From positions 8,984-72,983 of the forward strand of contig CAYTBG010000002.1 of NCBI GenBank assembly GCA_964435925.1: a stretch of 64,000 bases of DNA, given 5' to 3'. The first letter of the stretch is position 1. Each line of letters starts with the position of its first letter. Of the stretch, positions 6,554-15,351 are shown in pieces. A program made the position numbers and the translations under genes. The notes under the pieces were generated by a model, which saw only the letters and a list, made by a program, of their open reading frames with translations, was not told where the DNA came from and ran no database searches. Source of the DNA: SOIV01 sp964435925. GTDB taxonomy: Bacteria; Acidobacteriota; Aminicenantia; Aminicenantales; Aminicenantaceae.

Positions 6554-8131
6554 ATGACCTTCCTCGATTGGATCATTATTATCCTGTATGCAGGCGGCCT
6601 CATCGTCCTGGGATGGTGGCTGGGACTCAAGCAGAAAACATCAGAAGATTATTACCTGGCGGGAAGAAAGTTACCCTGGCTTCCCATAGGATTTTCCACT
6701 ATGGCCACCCAACTGGGGGCCATTTCTTTTATCTCTGCTCCGGCTTTCGTTGCTCTTAGGGAAGGCGGCGGCATGATATGGCTGGGATATGAGCTTGCTC
6801 TTCCCCTTGCCATGATTGTCCTTATGGCTTTTCTTTTCCCTGTATTTCATTCGCTTCGAATCATAAGCGTCTACGAGTTTTTAGAAAGGCGCTATGATGA
6901 GAAAACAAGGGTTGTGATGAGCCTTGTCTTCCAAGTAAGCCGGGGTTTAGCCACAGGAGTTACCATCTACGCTGCTGCTATTGTTCTCTCAGTGACCCTC
7001 CAAATTCCTCTCTCGATAACTATTCTCCTTATCGGCGCGGTGGCCGTTGTCTATGAGTTTTTCGGAGGAATCCATGTGGATATTGTCTCAGACACAATCC
7101 AAATGATTGTTATCTTCCTGGGAATAATCATAACCGGGTTGGTCGGCCTTCATCTTATCGGAGGATGGAGTTCGATTTCAGAGCTAATAGACCCTGCACG
7201 ACTTGTCGCAGTGGATTTTTCTGCTCATGGACTTGGCGATAGCCAAGATTTCGGGTTCTGGCCATTATTTCTTGGAGGCTTTTTTCTTTATGCTTCTTAC
7301 TATGGCTGCGATCAAAGTCAGGTCCAGAGGGAACTCTCTGCCAGAAACCTTAAAGAATGTAAATTGAGCCTTCTTTTCAACGGTTTTTTCCGCTTCCCCA
7401 TAGTCCTCGCCTACTGTGCTTTGGGACTCATCTTAGGAGCATATGTTGTCCAACATCCTGAATTCCTTGGGAATCTTCCTCAGGGAAGACCTGATTACCT
7501 CCTCCCCGCTTTTATCCTGGCAAAAATGCCTCCAGGAGTTGTAGGGTTGATTTTTATTGCTATCATGGCTGCAGCTATGTCTTCCCTCGACTCTTCCATA
7601 AACTCTCTCTCTGCTGCCACTGTGGAAGACATCTATAAAAAGATCAGGAAAAGAAAGATAGAGCCAGGGCAAGAGATGAGATTATCCAAGATGTTTACGC
7701 TTTTTTGGGGAGTTGTCTGCATCGGATTTGCCTTTTTTGTTGGTGATATTTCTCCTACTATCATAGAATCAATAAACAAAATCGGGTCTGCCTTTTACGG
7801 CCCTGTTTTTGCCGTCTTTTTGGCGGGAATTATCTCCTCAAAAGCCAAACCTCTTCCCGCCATTGCTGGTCTTGTGAGCGGAGTAACTGGAAACCTCTTC
7901 CTCTGGCTTTTTGTGCCTTCAATCTCCTGGTTATGGTGGAATGCGATTGGATTTGCGCTCACGACTGCAGTCATTTTTTTGGGGAGCTTACTTTTCCAGT
8001 CAGCTTTCAAGAGCTCCTTCGAAATAAAAATCAGCCCTGAGGAAAGAGCCTGGAAAATAAGCTATGGATTATTGATCGTTTATGTTGCGGGGCTAATTCT
8101 CTTTTTAATTTTTTTCCCCAAGCTGTTTTAA
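6554..8131 (+). CDS. Sodium:solute symporter (SSS family)
   Basis: A 525-residue protein with about 13 hydrophobic spans and SSS/SLC5 landmarks: the N-terminal half-span followed by DYYLAGRKLPWLPIGFS, GAISFISAPAFVA in helix 1-2, YEFLERRYDEKTR after helix 3, a YYGCDQSQVQRELSA loop, and SSLDSSINSLSAATVEDIY, the signature helix-8 Ser-rich sodium-site region. These transporters bring in sugars, amino acids, sialic acid, proline or similar solutes with Na+. The substrate cannot be read from sequence; the DQ-Q-R loop is typical of sugar or sialate members. It stands alone after the small-gene run. Confidence 0.93.
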   Translation: MTFLDWIIIILYAGGLIVLGWWLGLKQKTSEDYYLAGRKLPWLPIGFSTMATQLGAISFISAPAFVALREGGGMIWLGYELALPLAMIVLMAFLFPVFHSLRIISVYEFLERRYDEKTRVVMSLVFQVSRGLATGVTIYAAAIVLSVTLQIPLSITILLIGAVAVVYEFFGGIHVDIVSDTIQMIVIFLGIIITGLVGLHLIGGWSSISELIDPARLVAVDFSAHGLGDSQDFGFWPLFLGGFFLYASYYGCDQSQVQRELSARNLKECKLSLLFNGFFRFPIVLAYCALGLILGAYVVQHPEFLGNLPQGRPDYLLPAFILAKMPPGVVGLIFIAIMAAAMSSLDSSINSLSAATVEDIYKKIRKRKIEPGQEMRLSKMFTLFWGVVCIGFAFFVGDISPTIIESINKIGSAFYGPVFAVFLAGIISSKAKPLPAIAGLVSGVTGNLFLWLFVPSISWLWWNAIGFALTTAVIFLGSLLFQSAFKSSFEIKISPEERAWKISYGLLIVYVAGLILFLIFFPKLF

Positions 8132-8668
8132 TGAAATAAGCTCGACCGGGCAGGCTGGCCTGTTCAACCAGACTAGAATGCGATTTAGGTGGCTAGATTA
8201 TGAATTGGCAAATCCGTTATGATTATGATTATTTTGGAGATGAATTTGATGGAACTTTTATTAGAAAAACAAAAAGTCAATGTCAGATTTTGCCAGCTGA
8301 GTGAATTTAAAGTTTCTCTTCCCCCGAGAAAACTGTGTCGCATATTTGCTATTGTGGATTTGAGTTGATAAATGTGACTTAAAACTTGCAAACATTTGGG
8401 AATTTTTGGTATTATTAAACTAAAGATGTATAAAAATTTTTTAAGAGATTCCCGCCTTTTTTAAATAACTAACATCCCTGTCTGGTTTCTCATTTGAGAA
8501 TTGTGCATCATCTTGTCTCAATTATTCTGATGTGATTCCGAAGCCAAGGGATTTTAGTCGTAGGAATAACAAAAGGGGATGGCGGAACATTAACGGAACG
8601 CAAGATAAGAAATTTTTTGCTTAGGTTTAAAAGGAATATTGAAAAAAGATTGAAAGGAGGCGATAAAT
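8132..8668. other. Intergenic region, no gene seen
   Basis: 537 bases, AT-rich, without a convincing coding frame. A hairpin-prone GGGCAGGCTGGCCTG lies just after the symporter stop but has no T-tract. The only other signal is the possible promoter listed at 8386-8415 for rpsU. Confidence 0.6.
8386..8415 (+). promoter_or_regulatory. Possible sigma-70 promoter upstream of rpsU
   Basis: TTGCAA (8386-8391) and TATTAT (8410-8415) are separated by 18 bases, a near-consensus arrangement in an AT-rich gap. It would leave a leader of about 250 bases before rpsU. Because such matches arise by chance in AT-rich DNA, support is weak. Confidence 0.25.
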
Positions 8669-8884
8669 TTGGCTTTTGTGATTGTTGAAAAAAATGAATC
8701 TATAATAAATGCTTTAAGAAGATTCAGAGGAAAAGTCCAACGAGAAGCCATAATGAAAGATTACAAGAAGAGCACTGTGTATCTAAAACCCAGCGATAGA
8801 AGGAGACAGAAAGAAGCACGAGCACGCAAGCGTATCATAAGATATCTCAAGAGAAAGCAGGAAAGGGAAAATTGGCGGCCTTAA
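8669..8884 (+). CDS. rpsU: 30S ribosomal protein bS21
   Basis: A 71-residue basic protein with the bS21 pattern VxVxxNESIxxALRRFxxKVQREAIMKDYKK followed by an Arg/Lys-rich C-terminal helix (RRRQKEARARKRIIRYLK). bS21 binds the 30S platform near the anti-Shine-Dalgarno end of 16S rRNA and aids initiation. Translation most likely starts at TTG 8669, seven bases after a strong AAAGGAGG; no ATG is available at the homologous position. The gene is isolated, without the dnaG/rpoD operon often seen, although rpoD lies 7.6 kb away. Confidence 0.93.
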   Translation: MAFVIVEKNESIINALRRFRGKVQREAIMKDYKKSTVYLKPSDRRRQKEARARKRIIRYLKRKQERENWRP

Positions 8885-9140
8885 GGCAGTCTAGGTATTT
8901 TTCAAGGCCATTTCACTCGATTGCAGCCCGTAACAATTCTAATAGAAGATGGACCGGGGCATTGCAACCGCTTTCGATCTCACCTAATGTTAATATTATG
9001 TCAACAAGTTGATAATTGATAAGCTAAGACGGCGGTAAAAAAAGAGCGCTTATTGAGTTGTCCACCCAATGCTTCCTTATGTTCTACTGGATTTCCGGCA
9101 TTCTCCCCCAGCTCATCACCATAATTAGAAAGAAGTCTCA

Positions 9141-9434
9141 ATGAATATAATAAAGAACATACACAAGAAAGTCAGAATCATTGATGTTATTGATTCCATA
9201 ATGAAGGCCCTAGAGCAGTTCGATGGATTTGATGCAACAGTAACGATGGAGTTGTTCAAAGAGAATCAAAAGATGGATGATAAGGAGCGGACTATCACAG
9301 GACTAGTGACTTTAATCGTCGGCAACTTGGGAGAAAATGCGGATTTGAGCGAGCAAGAAGTCGACTCCGTCATCCGCTTTGTGCTGAAAATCGGCCGTGA
9401 AGTGAGAAAAAGGGCAAAAAATAGGATAATGTAA
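9141..9434 (+). CDS. Unknown 97-residue protein
   Basis: A small soluble protein (MNIIKNIHKKVRIIDVIDSI..., ending VLKIGREVRKRAKNRIM) with a predicted all-helical, charged character and no motif I recognise. An AAAGAAG weak ribosome site precedes ATG. It stands directly upstream of the second copy of the repeated leader at 9455-9669. The 256 bases before it hold no gene. Confidence 0.6.
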   Translation: MNIIKNIHKKVRIIDVIDSIMKALEQFDGFDATVTMELFKENQKMDDKERTITGLVTLIVGNLGENADLSEQEVDSVIRFVLKIGREVRKRAKNRIM

Positions 9435-9454
9435 GGAAAGCGACAGAAAAAAAG

Positions 9455-9669
9455 TGGAGATTATCCTTTCAATCCTTATATCATAATTTCAGTACAATTC
9501 AGCTGAATTTGACCCAGAAATCGCATTTTATTTTAAAATTTGCTTTTCCACTCATAATATGTAATAAATATAAGTAATGAGAATTAAATTCTTCTAATTC
9601 AGCACAAAAACCCCTGTTTCTGTTGAGCTTTTTTCGTGGTGTTGTATTTTTTTGTTAAGGAGCCCAATT
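9455..9669 (+). repeat. Repeated upstream region, copy 2
   Basis: Matches 154-379 along its whole length, with the same end point at the ribosome binding site (TTAAGGAG) before the ATG at 9670. The inverted repeat at 9488-9507 corresponds to 196-215. The matching block begins 20 or so bases after the previous gene's stop. It likely carries a shared promoter or leader; which, cannot be told from sequence. Confidence 0.75.
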
Positions 9670-9945
9670 ATGGATAAAAAAATAATTTATCAGGAAAAGA
9701 TTAAAGCTCAATTAGAAAAAGTGAGCCCCAAAATTTATAAATTAAAGGCCAAAGCCGAGAAGGTAAATGTAGTGGATGGAATTGATTATTACAAGCAGAT
9801 TGAAAAATTAAAAGCAACGCGGGATTTGTTAAAATTGGAACTCCAGGAACTTAAAGAGATTGAAGAGGAGCCAGATGGGGATCTCGAAAAAAGAATACAG
9901 AATTCCATGAATGATTTAGAAGAATCTTTAGATCTTGATATCTAA
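9670..9945 (+). CDS. Small coiled-coil protein
   Basis: The 91 residues from ATG 9670, placed well after AAGGAG, are rich in Lys, Glu and Leu with heptad-like spacing (KIYKLKAKAEKVN, IEKLKATRDLLKLELQELKE), so the protein is probably an elongated helical hairpin or coiled-coil dimer. An earlier in-frame start at 9652 would include the ribosome binding site and is rejected. No known family. It shares its leader with the FKBP remnant at 380. Confidence 0.65.
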   Translation: MDKKIIYQEKIKAQLEKVSPKIYKLKAKAEKVNVVDGIDYYKQIEKLKATRDLLKLELQELKEIEEEPDGDLEKRIQNSMNDLEESLDLDI

Positions 9946-9992
9946 AGGTTCGATAAATAGAATATTAACCTCTCTTTTGGCTGTAAGCATAA

Positions 9993-10898
9993 GTGAAAAA
10001 GATAAAACTGGTTGTAACGGGCGGAAGCGGAAAATTGGCCGGATACCTCACACCCGTGCTTGCACGCGAGCACGAGATCTTGCTCTATGATAAACAGCGA
10101 CCATAGCAGAGCCAGTTCCCATATATGAAGGGTGATATCACAGATAGTGCTAAACTGAGCAAGGCTTTTCAAGGTGCAGACGGGGTGGTACATCTGGCAG
10201 CTCTGCGGTCCCGTTGCAACCATCTGCCGATGAAGGTGATGGCAACAAACATTTTAGGAACTTTCAGTGTGCTCGAGGCAGCACGGAGCGAAGGAGTGAA
10301 AAAGTTGTTATTCTCCAGCAGCGACGCGGTTCTTGGAATAGCACAGAGTATGACTGAGTTTGCTCCCGAATATATACCGATAGACGAGAAACATCCCTTA
10401 ATGCCACAGAATCCTTACGGAATCAGCAAGATGCACGGAGAGGAGATTTGCCGCTGCTTTACGGAAAGATATGATATAGATATCATTGCCCTGCGGTTTT
10501 CGAACATTTTCTGTCCAGGTGATGAGAAAAAGTATTTGACTGATGCAAAAGATCCATCAGCAAGGCGTAAGTCCCTATGGGCCTGGGTGCACGTAGATGA
10601 TGCAGTTTGCGCCATTGTATGTGCTCTTGCGTCCGACCTGAAAGGGTATGATGTATTCCATATCGCGGCTGAAGATGTTTGTCTTTCGAATCCGGATATC
10701 CCGAATCTGTTGGCTACTTTTTTTCCTAAAACGGAAATCAGAAGACCTCTTTCTGATAAAGAAAGTCTTATTGATTGTAGCAAGGCAAAACATAAACTGG
10801 GCTTCCAGCTGCGCAGAAGATTCGCCGATGTGGAAGGCATGGAAGGTTCAGAACCTGCTAATAAAAATCATCGGGCGATTAAAGCCATGAAATCATAA
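9993..10898 (+). pseudogene. NAD-dependent epimerase/dehydratase (extended SDR) with internal amber codon
   Basis: From GTG 9993 the frame encodes the Rossmann start (KIKLVVTGGSGKLAGYL), then TAG at 10104-10106, then continues in the same frame through MKGDITDSAKL, VVHLAALRS and the catalytic PYGISKMHGEE (YxxxK) to 10896. Total length without the stop is about 301 codons, right for extended SDR sugar epimerases or dehydratases. A product from ATG 10125 would lack the nucleotide-binding Gly motif and should be inactive. Either a recent nonsense mutation, a base-call error or readthrough explains it. It heads the ATP-grasp/amidotransferase/mpgS cluster, with 16 bases to the next gene. Confidence 0.8.
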
Positions 10899-10914
10899 AG
10901 GTAACAAGCAAATT

Positions 10915-11886
10915 ATGAAGATTGCGATAGTATACCAGCCGACGAGAATGCGTGCAACCGAAGATAAAATCCATGGATCATGCCGCAAACTCCTATACCC
11001 CACTCTTACCCGTGTGCGCAAGGCATTCGAACGTGCTCCTCACAAGGTTGTGACTATTGATGGACTCGGCAACCTATTTGCGAAGATCAGGAGAGCCAAG
11101 CCAGATATAGTGTTCAACTGGTACTCAATGCCTGGCAGAGTCCAGTTATACGTACCAGCGCTCCTGGAAAAAATAGGAATGCCTTACACTGGTTGCAGTG
11201 CTCTGTGCCATGCTGTGGCAATGCATAAGGGGCTGGCGGGTAAAGTCCTTCGATATGACAAATTGCCGGTGCCGCAGTTCGCCTTGGTCAATCGAAAACA
11301 ACGGGAGCCATCTCGTCAGGTAGAATTTCCAATCCTAGTGAAGCCCTGTTCTTTAGGGGCGAGCGAAGGAGTATCAGAAGAGTCTTTCGTCGAGTCAGCC
11401 GAAGATCTGCCAGCAGCAATAGATGCTGTTCTTGCAGTAGACAAGGAAGCAGTCATAACAAAGTACATTCCTGGACGCGAGATAACCGTCGGCATCATAG
11501 GAAACAAAAAATTGCAAATCCTGCCAATCCTAGAGAAGCGTTTCGAGGCTAAGCGAGGAGCACCTCGAATCTTTACAGAAAAGATGAAGAAGAAATCTAC
11601 CCACTGGCACTATAACGTAACAGTGCCTGAAATGAAATCGAATGAGGAGACAGCTGTGAAGAAGGCAGCGACAAGGGCCTATCGTTCGATTGGGTGTACT
11701 GACTATGCGCGAGTGGACATCCGCCTGGATAAACAAGGGATTCCCTGGATTCTCGAGGTAAATACACTCCCAGGGATTTATCCGAAATTTAGCCCAATGG
11801 CCAAAATGGCCAGTGAAATAGGCAAGCCAGCCGAGTATCTGGCTATGCGGATCCTAGAAGAAGCAATGGAGAGAAATGGTTTATAA
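10915..11886 (+). CDS. ATP-grasp ligase related to D-alanine-D-alanine ligase
   Basis: A 323-residue ATP-grasp protein: N-terminal preATP-grasp domain (MKIAIVYQP..., PDIVFNWYSMPGRVQLYVPALLE, MPYTGCSALCHAVAMHKGLAGK), central FPILVKPCSLGASEGVS nucleotide-binding loop, and C-terminal DYARVDIRLD and ILEVNTLPG metal-binding motifs. These are the Ddl landmarks, where the enzyme activates a carboxylate as acyl phosphate for attack by an amine. The substrate pocket is not one I can assign, and its setting outside the dcw operon, between an SDR and an amidotransferase, points to specialised amide bond formation. As no ddl is present in the dcw operon, a true Ddl role remains possible. Confidence 0.85.
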   Translation: MKIAIVYQPTRMRATEDKIHGSCRKLLYPTLTRVRKAFERAPHKVVTIDGLGNLFAKIRRAKPDIVFNWYSMPGRVQLYVPALLEKIGMPYTGCSALCHAVAMHKGLAGKVLRYDKLPVPQFALVNRKQREPSRQVEFPILVKPCSLGASEGVSEESFVESAEDLPAAIDAVLAVDKEAVITKYIPGREITVGIIGNKKLQILPILEKRFEAKRGAPRIFTEKMKKKSTHWHYNVTVPEMKSNEETAVKKAATRAYRSIGCTDYARVDIRLDKQGIPWILEVNTLPGIYPKFSPMAKMASEIGKPAEYLAMRILEEAMERNGL

Positions 11887-11924
11887 GAAGTGGTCTCTGC
11901 GAGGGATGTGCTAGCTTAGCAGGC

Positions 11925-11959
11925 GGTGCTTCCCGTGTGATTTTGCACGTGGGAGCCCA
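11925..11959 (+). other. Stable hairpin in the gap before the amidotransferase gene
   Basis: GCT-T-CCCGTGTG (11928-11939) can pair with GCACGTGGGAGC (11945-11956) with one bulged T and a short loop, in a 139-base gap inside an otherwise tight cluster. No T-tract follows, so it is not a simple terminator. It may stabilise or insulate transcripts. Confidence 0.35.
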
Positions 11960-12025
11960 GTCCCCTTGATGATCAAAATGTAGTAAATATATCACTTCGT
12001 CCCTTTTCATTTGGAGGCAACATAT

Positions 12026-13732
12026 ATGTGTGGAATTGCTGGAATAATAAGTAAAAACAACCAAAAAAGAATAGGTAACCTTCTCAAAAGGATGCTCCAA
12101 ACAATGCAACATCGCGGTCCTGACGGGGCAGGTTTTACGATTGGAGGAGTTGTTGAACGGAAGAGAAAGTTAAACGACCTGAATTTTGATGGGAAAGAAG
12201 GGAACATTGGTTTGGGTCACGTTAGATTAGCTATCACCGGAGGCATGGACGGGATGCAGCCGTTCCAGGAAAATAACGGTCGCCTTAGCCTTTTACATAA
12301 TGGCGAAATATATAATTACCGAAAACTACGTTCAGAACTAAATGGCAATTATGAATTTGAAACAGATACTGACAGCGAAGTCATCTTAAAGCTTCTGGAA
12401 AAACACTATGAGGGTGATTTATCTACTGCAGTAAAACAGATATTACCTAAACTTGATGGTGTCTATGCTCTGGCAGTTACCGACAATAAACAGACCGTAA
12501 TAGCTCGTGACAAAATCGGTGTGCGTCAACTTTATTTTTATGCTGATGATGAGTATTTTGCCTTCGCCTCCGAAAAGAAGCCTCTAACATCGATTTGCGG
12601 TAATTTCGGAAAAATTCGTCGTCTCCTTCCAGGACACATGATTGCTGTAGAAACAAACAATGTCCGAGAATTTATATTTTGGACGCCTGAATCAATTTGG
12701 TCAATGCGGTACATTAATGATAGGAAAGAAGCACTTAAAGCTTACAATCAAGCTATAATGGACTCCATTATAAAAAGAACTACTGGCCAAAAACGAGTAG
12801 GAGTAATTTTTTCAGGAGGAATTGATAGTTTTCTAATAGCTCATATGCTTAAGAGTCTAAATATTTCTTTTACCTGTTATACAGCCGGTAGAAATGGAGC
12901 ATCGGACGTTGAGTGGGCGTGTAATTTAGCAAATAAATACAATCTCTCCATAAAAATAAAACAACTTACGTTAGACGAAATAGAAAACCTTATCCCACAA
13001 ATAATAATGGATATCGAAGACTATAGTTTGAATCAAGTTGAGGTAGCAATTCCGATATACGCATCCGTCCGGATGGCTCAGGAGAATGGTGAGAAGGTAA
13101 TTTTAACTGGTCAGGGAGCTGATGAACTCTTTGGTGGTTATCCCTGGTATTCAAAAATTGTTGATCAAGAAGGCTATAAAAGTTTCGAACGATACTCTTG
13201 GAACGACACCTTTCTCTTGTATAAGGAATGTTTAGAACGGGAGGACAAAATAGCGATGGCACACAATATTGAACTAAGGGTTCCTTATCTGGATCCCGCA
13301 GTAATAAAAGCAGCCTTCCAAATTTCCCCCAAATTAAAAATTTTGTGTGATAATGATCAACTGGGGAAGAGAATTCATCGTGAATTTTGTGTATCAGTCG
13401 GAATACCTGAAAAAATAGCATTTCGTAAAAAAGAAGCGGCTCAGCACGGCGCTAATATTCATAATGTATTTGAAATATTGGCCAGTAGAACTGGAGTTAA
13501 TAAAGCCCATTTGGAAAAGGCTGGATACGATCCTAATGAATCTATTATGGAAAAGCTCGGTAGTTCATCTCGTTACGGATTCCGTTATGGTGATCACCAT
13601 CTGTGGGAGCCCATGCCTCACATGCAATATTATCTCGACTCCCATGCTAGTCGTATTAATTTCCTTTCACCAAAATCAAAAAGCCATTGGGAAGAAATAA
13701 CCTGCAGGCTAGAGGCTAAAAGTATCATTTAA
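12026..13732 (+). CDS. Asparagine-synthase-like glutamine amidotransferase
   Basis: A 568-residue protein starting MCGIAGIISK, which leaves Cys2 as the N-terminal nucleophile of a class II glutaminase after Met removal. Glutaminase motifs HRGPDG (29-34), RLAI and HNGEIYNY (91-98) are present. The synthetase half carries the PPi-loop SGGIDS (263-268) and LTGQGADELFGGY. The family uses glutamine and ATP to amidate a carboxylate through an acyl-adenylate. It is followed after 14 bases by mpgS, so the acceptor may be a mannosylglycerate-type acid rather than aspartate. The start is fixed by the nucleophile and GGAGG at 12012-12016; an upstream ATG is rejected. Confidence 0.93.
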   Translation: MCGIAGIISKNNQKRIGNLLKRMLQTMQHRGPDGAGFTIGGVVERKRKLNDLNFDGKEGNIGLGHVRLAITGGMDGMQPFQENNGRLSLLHNGEIYNYRKLRSELNGNYEFETDTDSEVILKLLEKHYEGDLSTAVKQILPKLDGVYALAVTDNKQTVIARDKIGVRQLYFYADDEYFAFASEKKPLTSICGNFGKIRRLLPGHMIAVETNNVREFIFWTPESIWSMRYINDRKEALKAYNQAIMDSIIKRTTGQKRVGVIFSGGIDSFLIAHMLKSLNISFTCYTAGRNGASDVEWACNLANKYNLSIKIKQLTLDEIENLIPQIIMDIEDYSLNQVEVAIPIYASVRMAQENGEKVILTGQGADELFGGYPWYSKIVDQEGYKSFERYSWNDTFLLYKECLEREDKIAMAHNIELRVPYLDPAVIKAAFQISPKLKILCDNDQLGKRIHREFCVSVGIPEKIAFRKKEAAQHGANIHNVFEILASRTGVNKAHLEKAGYDPNESIMEKLGSSSRYGFRYGDHHLWEPMPHMQYYLDSHASRINFLSPKSKSHWEEITCRLEAKSII

Positions 13733-13746
13733 AGGAGGCGTATACG

Positions 13747-14946
13747 ATGAAAATAGAAATCCCTAGAGAAATAGATCGATTTGGAGCGATTCGCTTTTAT
13801 GGTTTACAAAAGGTATTCGAACTGGACTCAGGCCTAAAAGAAGATAATCCCCTAAATCAGATCGCAACTATCCAGCAAATCCCTTACGAGGCGTTTTATG
13901 AGATTCAAAAAGAGATGGCTATTATAGTCCCAATACGTAATGAGCGCCTTAGGCTGATTGAGGGTGTTTTATGTGGTATTCCTCATAAATGCCTTATTAT
14001 TATGGTATCAAATAGCCCCCGAGGACCCATTGACCGCTTTAAGATAGAACAAGAAGCGCTGGAAAATTTCTGCATTTTTGTCAACAAAAAAGCTATTATA
14101 ACCCACCAAAAGGATCCACACTTAGCCAAGGCCTTTGAAAAAGCCAATTATACAAATATCTTAAACAAAAATGGAGAGGTCCGAGACGGTAAGGCAGAAG
14201 GCATGATTATTGGAACTATACTTGCCTGGCTTGCCGAAAAAAAGTACGTTGGATTTGTTGATGCTGACAATTACTTCCCCGGTGCGGTGGAAGAGTATAT
14301 TCGCGAATATGCAGCTGCCTTTTCTATGAATAACCCCCCTTATTCGATGGTACGAATTGCCTGGCAAAGCAAGCCCAAGATTGTTGAAAAAAAGCTTTTT
14401 TTTCGGAAATGGGGCAGAACTTCAGAGAATACCAATCGTCTATTAAATAAAATGCTAAGTCATTATTACGGATTTGAAAGTGAGTTAATTAGAACCGGAA
14501 ATGCTGGAGAACACGCAATGACAATAGAATTGGCAAAACTTTTGGACTATTCAGCCGGTTTCTCAGTGGAGCCTTACCACATCATCAATCTTGTTGAGAA
14601 ATTTGGCGGCATTAAAGAAAGCCCATTCCCAGAAGTGATGAAAAAGGGTGTCGAAGTTTTCCAGATAGAGTCCCGAAATCCGCACCTTCATGAGGCGGGC
14701 GAAACAGAACACGTTGATAAGATGAGCTATGTAGCAATGCAGGTGATATATCACTCGTCTATCTGTCCCGATAAATTCAAAAGGGAAGTCTATAATGATA
14801 TGATCAGGCGAAAATTTTTATCGAAAAGCAACAAACCACCTCGTCCGGTTAAATTTCCTGCATTGAACACAATTGATAAAAATAGTTTCTTTGAAAATAT
14901 TAAATCAGCACCTTATGCCAAAGTTATTAAGGAAGTAAAATTCTGA
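13747..14946 (+). CDS. mpgS: Mannosyl-3-phosphoglycerate synthase (GT55)
   Basis: The 399-residue sequence matches MpgS, the GT-A-fold enzyme that moves mannose from GDP-mannose to 3-phosphoglycerate in the two-step route to mannosylglycerate. Signatures are the N-terminal IPREIDRFGAIRFYGLQKV, the strand AIIVPIRNE, the metal and nucleotide motif GFVDADNYFPGA and RTGNAGEHAMTIELA. Length is right for the family (about 390). AAAGGAGG precedes the ATG. The second enzyme, phosphatase MpgP, is not in the window. Mannosylglycerate is a compatible solute of thermophiles and halotolerant microbes, which supports a hot or saline habitat. Recognised from family knowledge with high confidence. Confidence 0.92.
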   Translation: MKIEIPREIDRFGAIRFYGLQKVFELDSGLKEDNPLNQIATIQQIPYEAFYEIQKEMAIIVPIRNERLRLIEGVLCGIPHKCLIIMVSNSPRGPIDRFKIEQEALENFCIFVNKKAIITHQKDPHLAKAFEKANYTNILNKNGEVRDGKAEGMIIGTILAWLAEKKYVGFVDADNYFPGAVEEYIREYAAAFSMNNPPYSMVRIAWQSKPKIVEKKLFFRKWGRTSENTNRLLNKMLSHYYGFESELIRTGNAGEHAMTIELAKLLDYSAGFSVEPYHIINLVEKFGGIKESPFPEVMKKGVEVFQIESRNPHLHEAGETEHVDKMSYVAMQVIYHSSICPDKFKREVYNDMIRRKFLSKSNKPPRPVKFPALNTIDKNSFFENIKSAPYAKVIKEVKF

Positions 14947-14983
14947 AGGAGATATGATTTTTTACTAAAGAAAGAGGAAGCTT

Positions 14984-15040
14984 ATGCCATCATTTTTCTT
15001 GATTAATAAACAAGATCTTCAAATAAAAACGTATGCATAA
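14984..15040 (+). CDS. Possible leader peptide overlapping the next gene
   Basis: ATG 14984 follows GAGGAAG and opens 18 codons (MPSFFLINKQDLQIKTYA). Its stop overlaps the ATG of the membrane protein at 15033, so it could couple translation. It may also be a relic of a longer gene. Weak. Confidence 0.25.
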   Translation: MPSFFLINKQDLQIKTYA

Positions 15041-15218
15041 TATCTACCAAAAGACAGGAGTCGTGATAGCGGTAGCATGGGCAGTGTGGGGATTCTCGCT
15101 AATGAAACGAAATTGGAAAGATAATAAACTCAGAGTCATTGAAATAGAACTATATATAATATACACGCTAGCCATAATATTTGCTGGAATCGTATGCTCG
15201 GTATTCGGAGTTATATAA
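15033..15218 (+). CDS. Small two-span membrane protein
   Basis: A 61-residue protein with two hydrophobic helices (VVIAVAWAVWGFSLM and IIYTLAIIFAGIVCSVFG) joined by a charged loop (KRNWKDNKLRVIEIE). It sits at the end of the mpgS cluster. No family recognised; a role in solute export or as an accessory membrane anchor would be guesswork. Confidence 0.45.
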   Translation: MHNIYQKTGVVIAVAWAVWGFSLMKRNWKDNKLRVIEIELYIIYTLAIIFAGIVCSVFGVI

Positions 15219-15308
15219 ATGAGTAAAACGACGGTGTGGCTGAATAATCCTACTCATGGGATAAGGCACAAACCTCTAGGTGGACGGCCAAGTGACATAG
15301 ACCCATGA
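15219..15308 (+). CDS. Doubtful 29-residue frame after the membrane protein
   Basis: ATG 15219 begins immediately after the TAA of the previous gene and opens 29 codons (MSKTTVWLNNPTHG...) to TGA at 15306. No ribosome binding site is visible beyond possible translational coupling. Listed because of the exact abutment only. Confidence 0.2.
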   Translation: MSKTTVWLNNPTHGIRHKPLGGRPSDIDP

Positions 15309-15351
15309 ATGTTTGGTCGAGTACCCCATAAACCTTAAAGAAAGAACAAAA

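Noticed and set aside
380..10106. Recoding of TAG as a sense codon, because two interrupted genes both carry TAG
   Set aside because: Many intact genes in the window end in TAG at the expected place (for example 1532, 2502, 16416), and the FKBP frame ends at TAA five codons later anyway.
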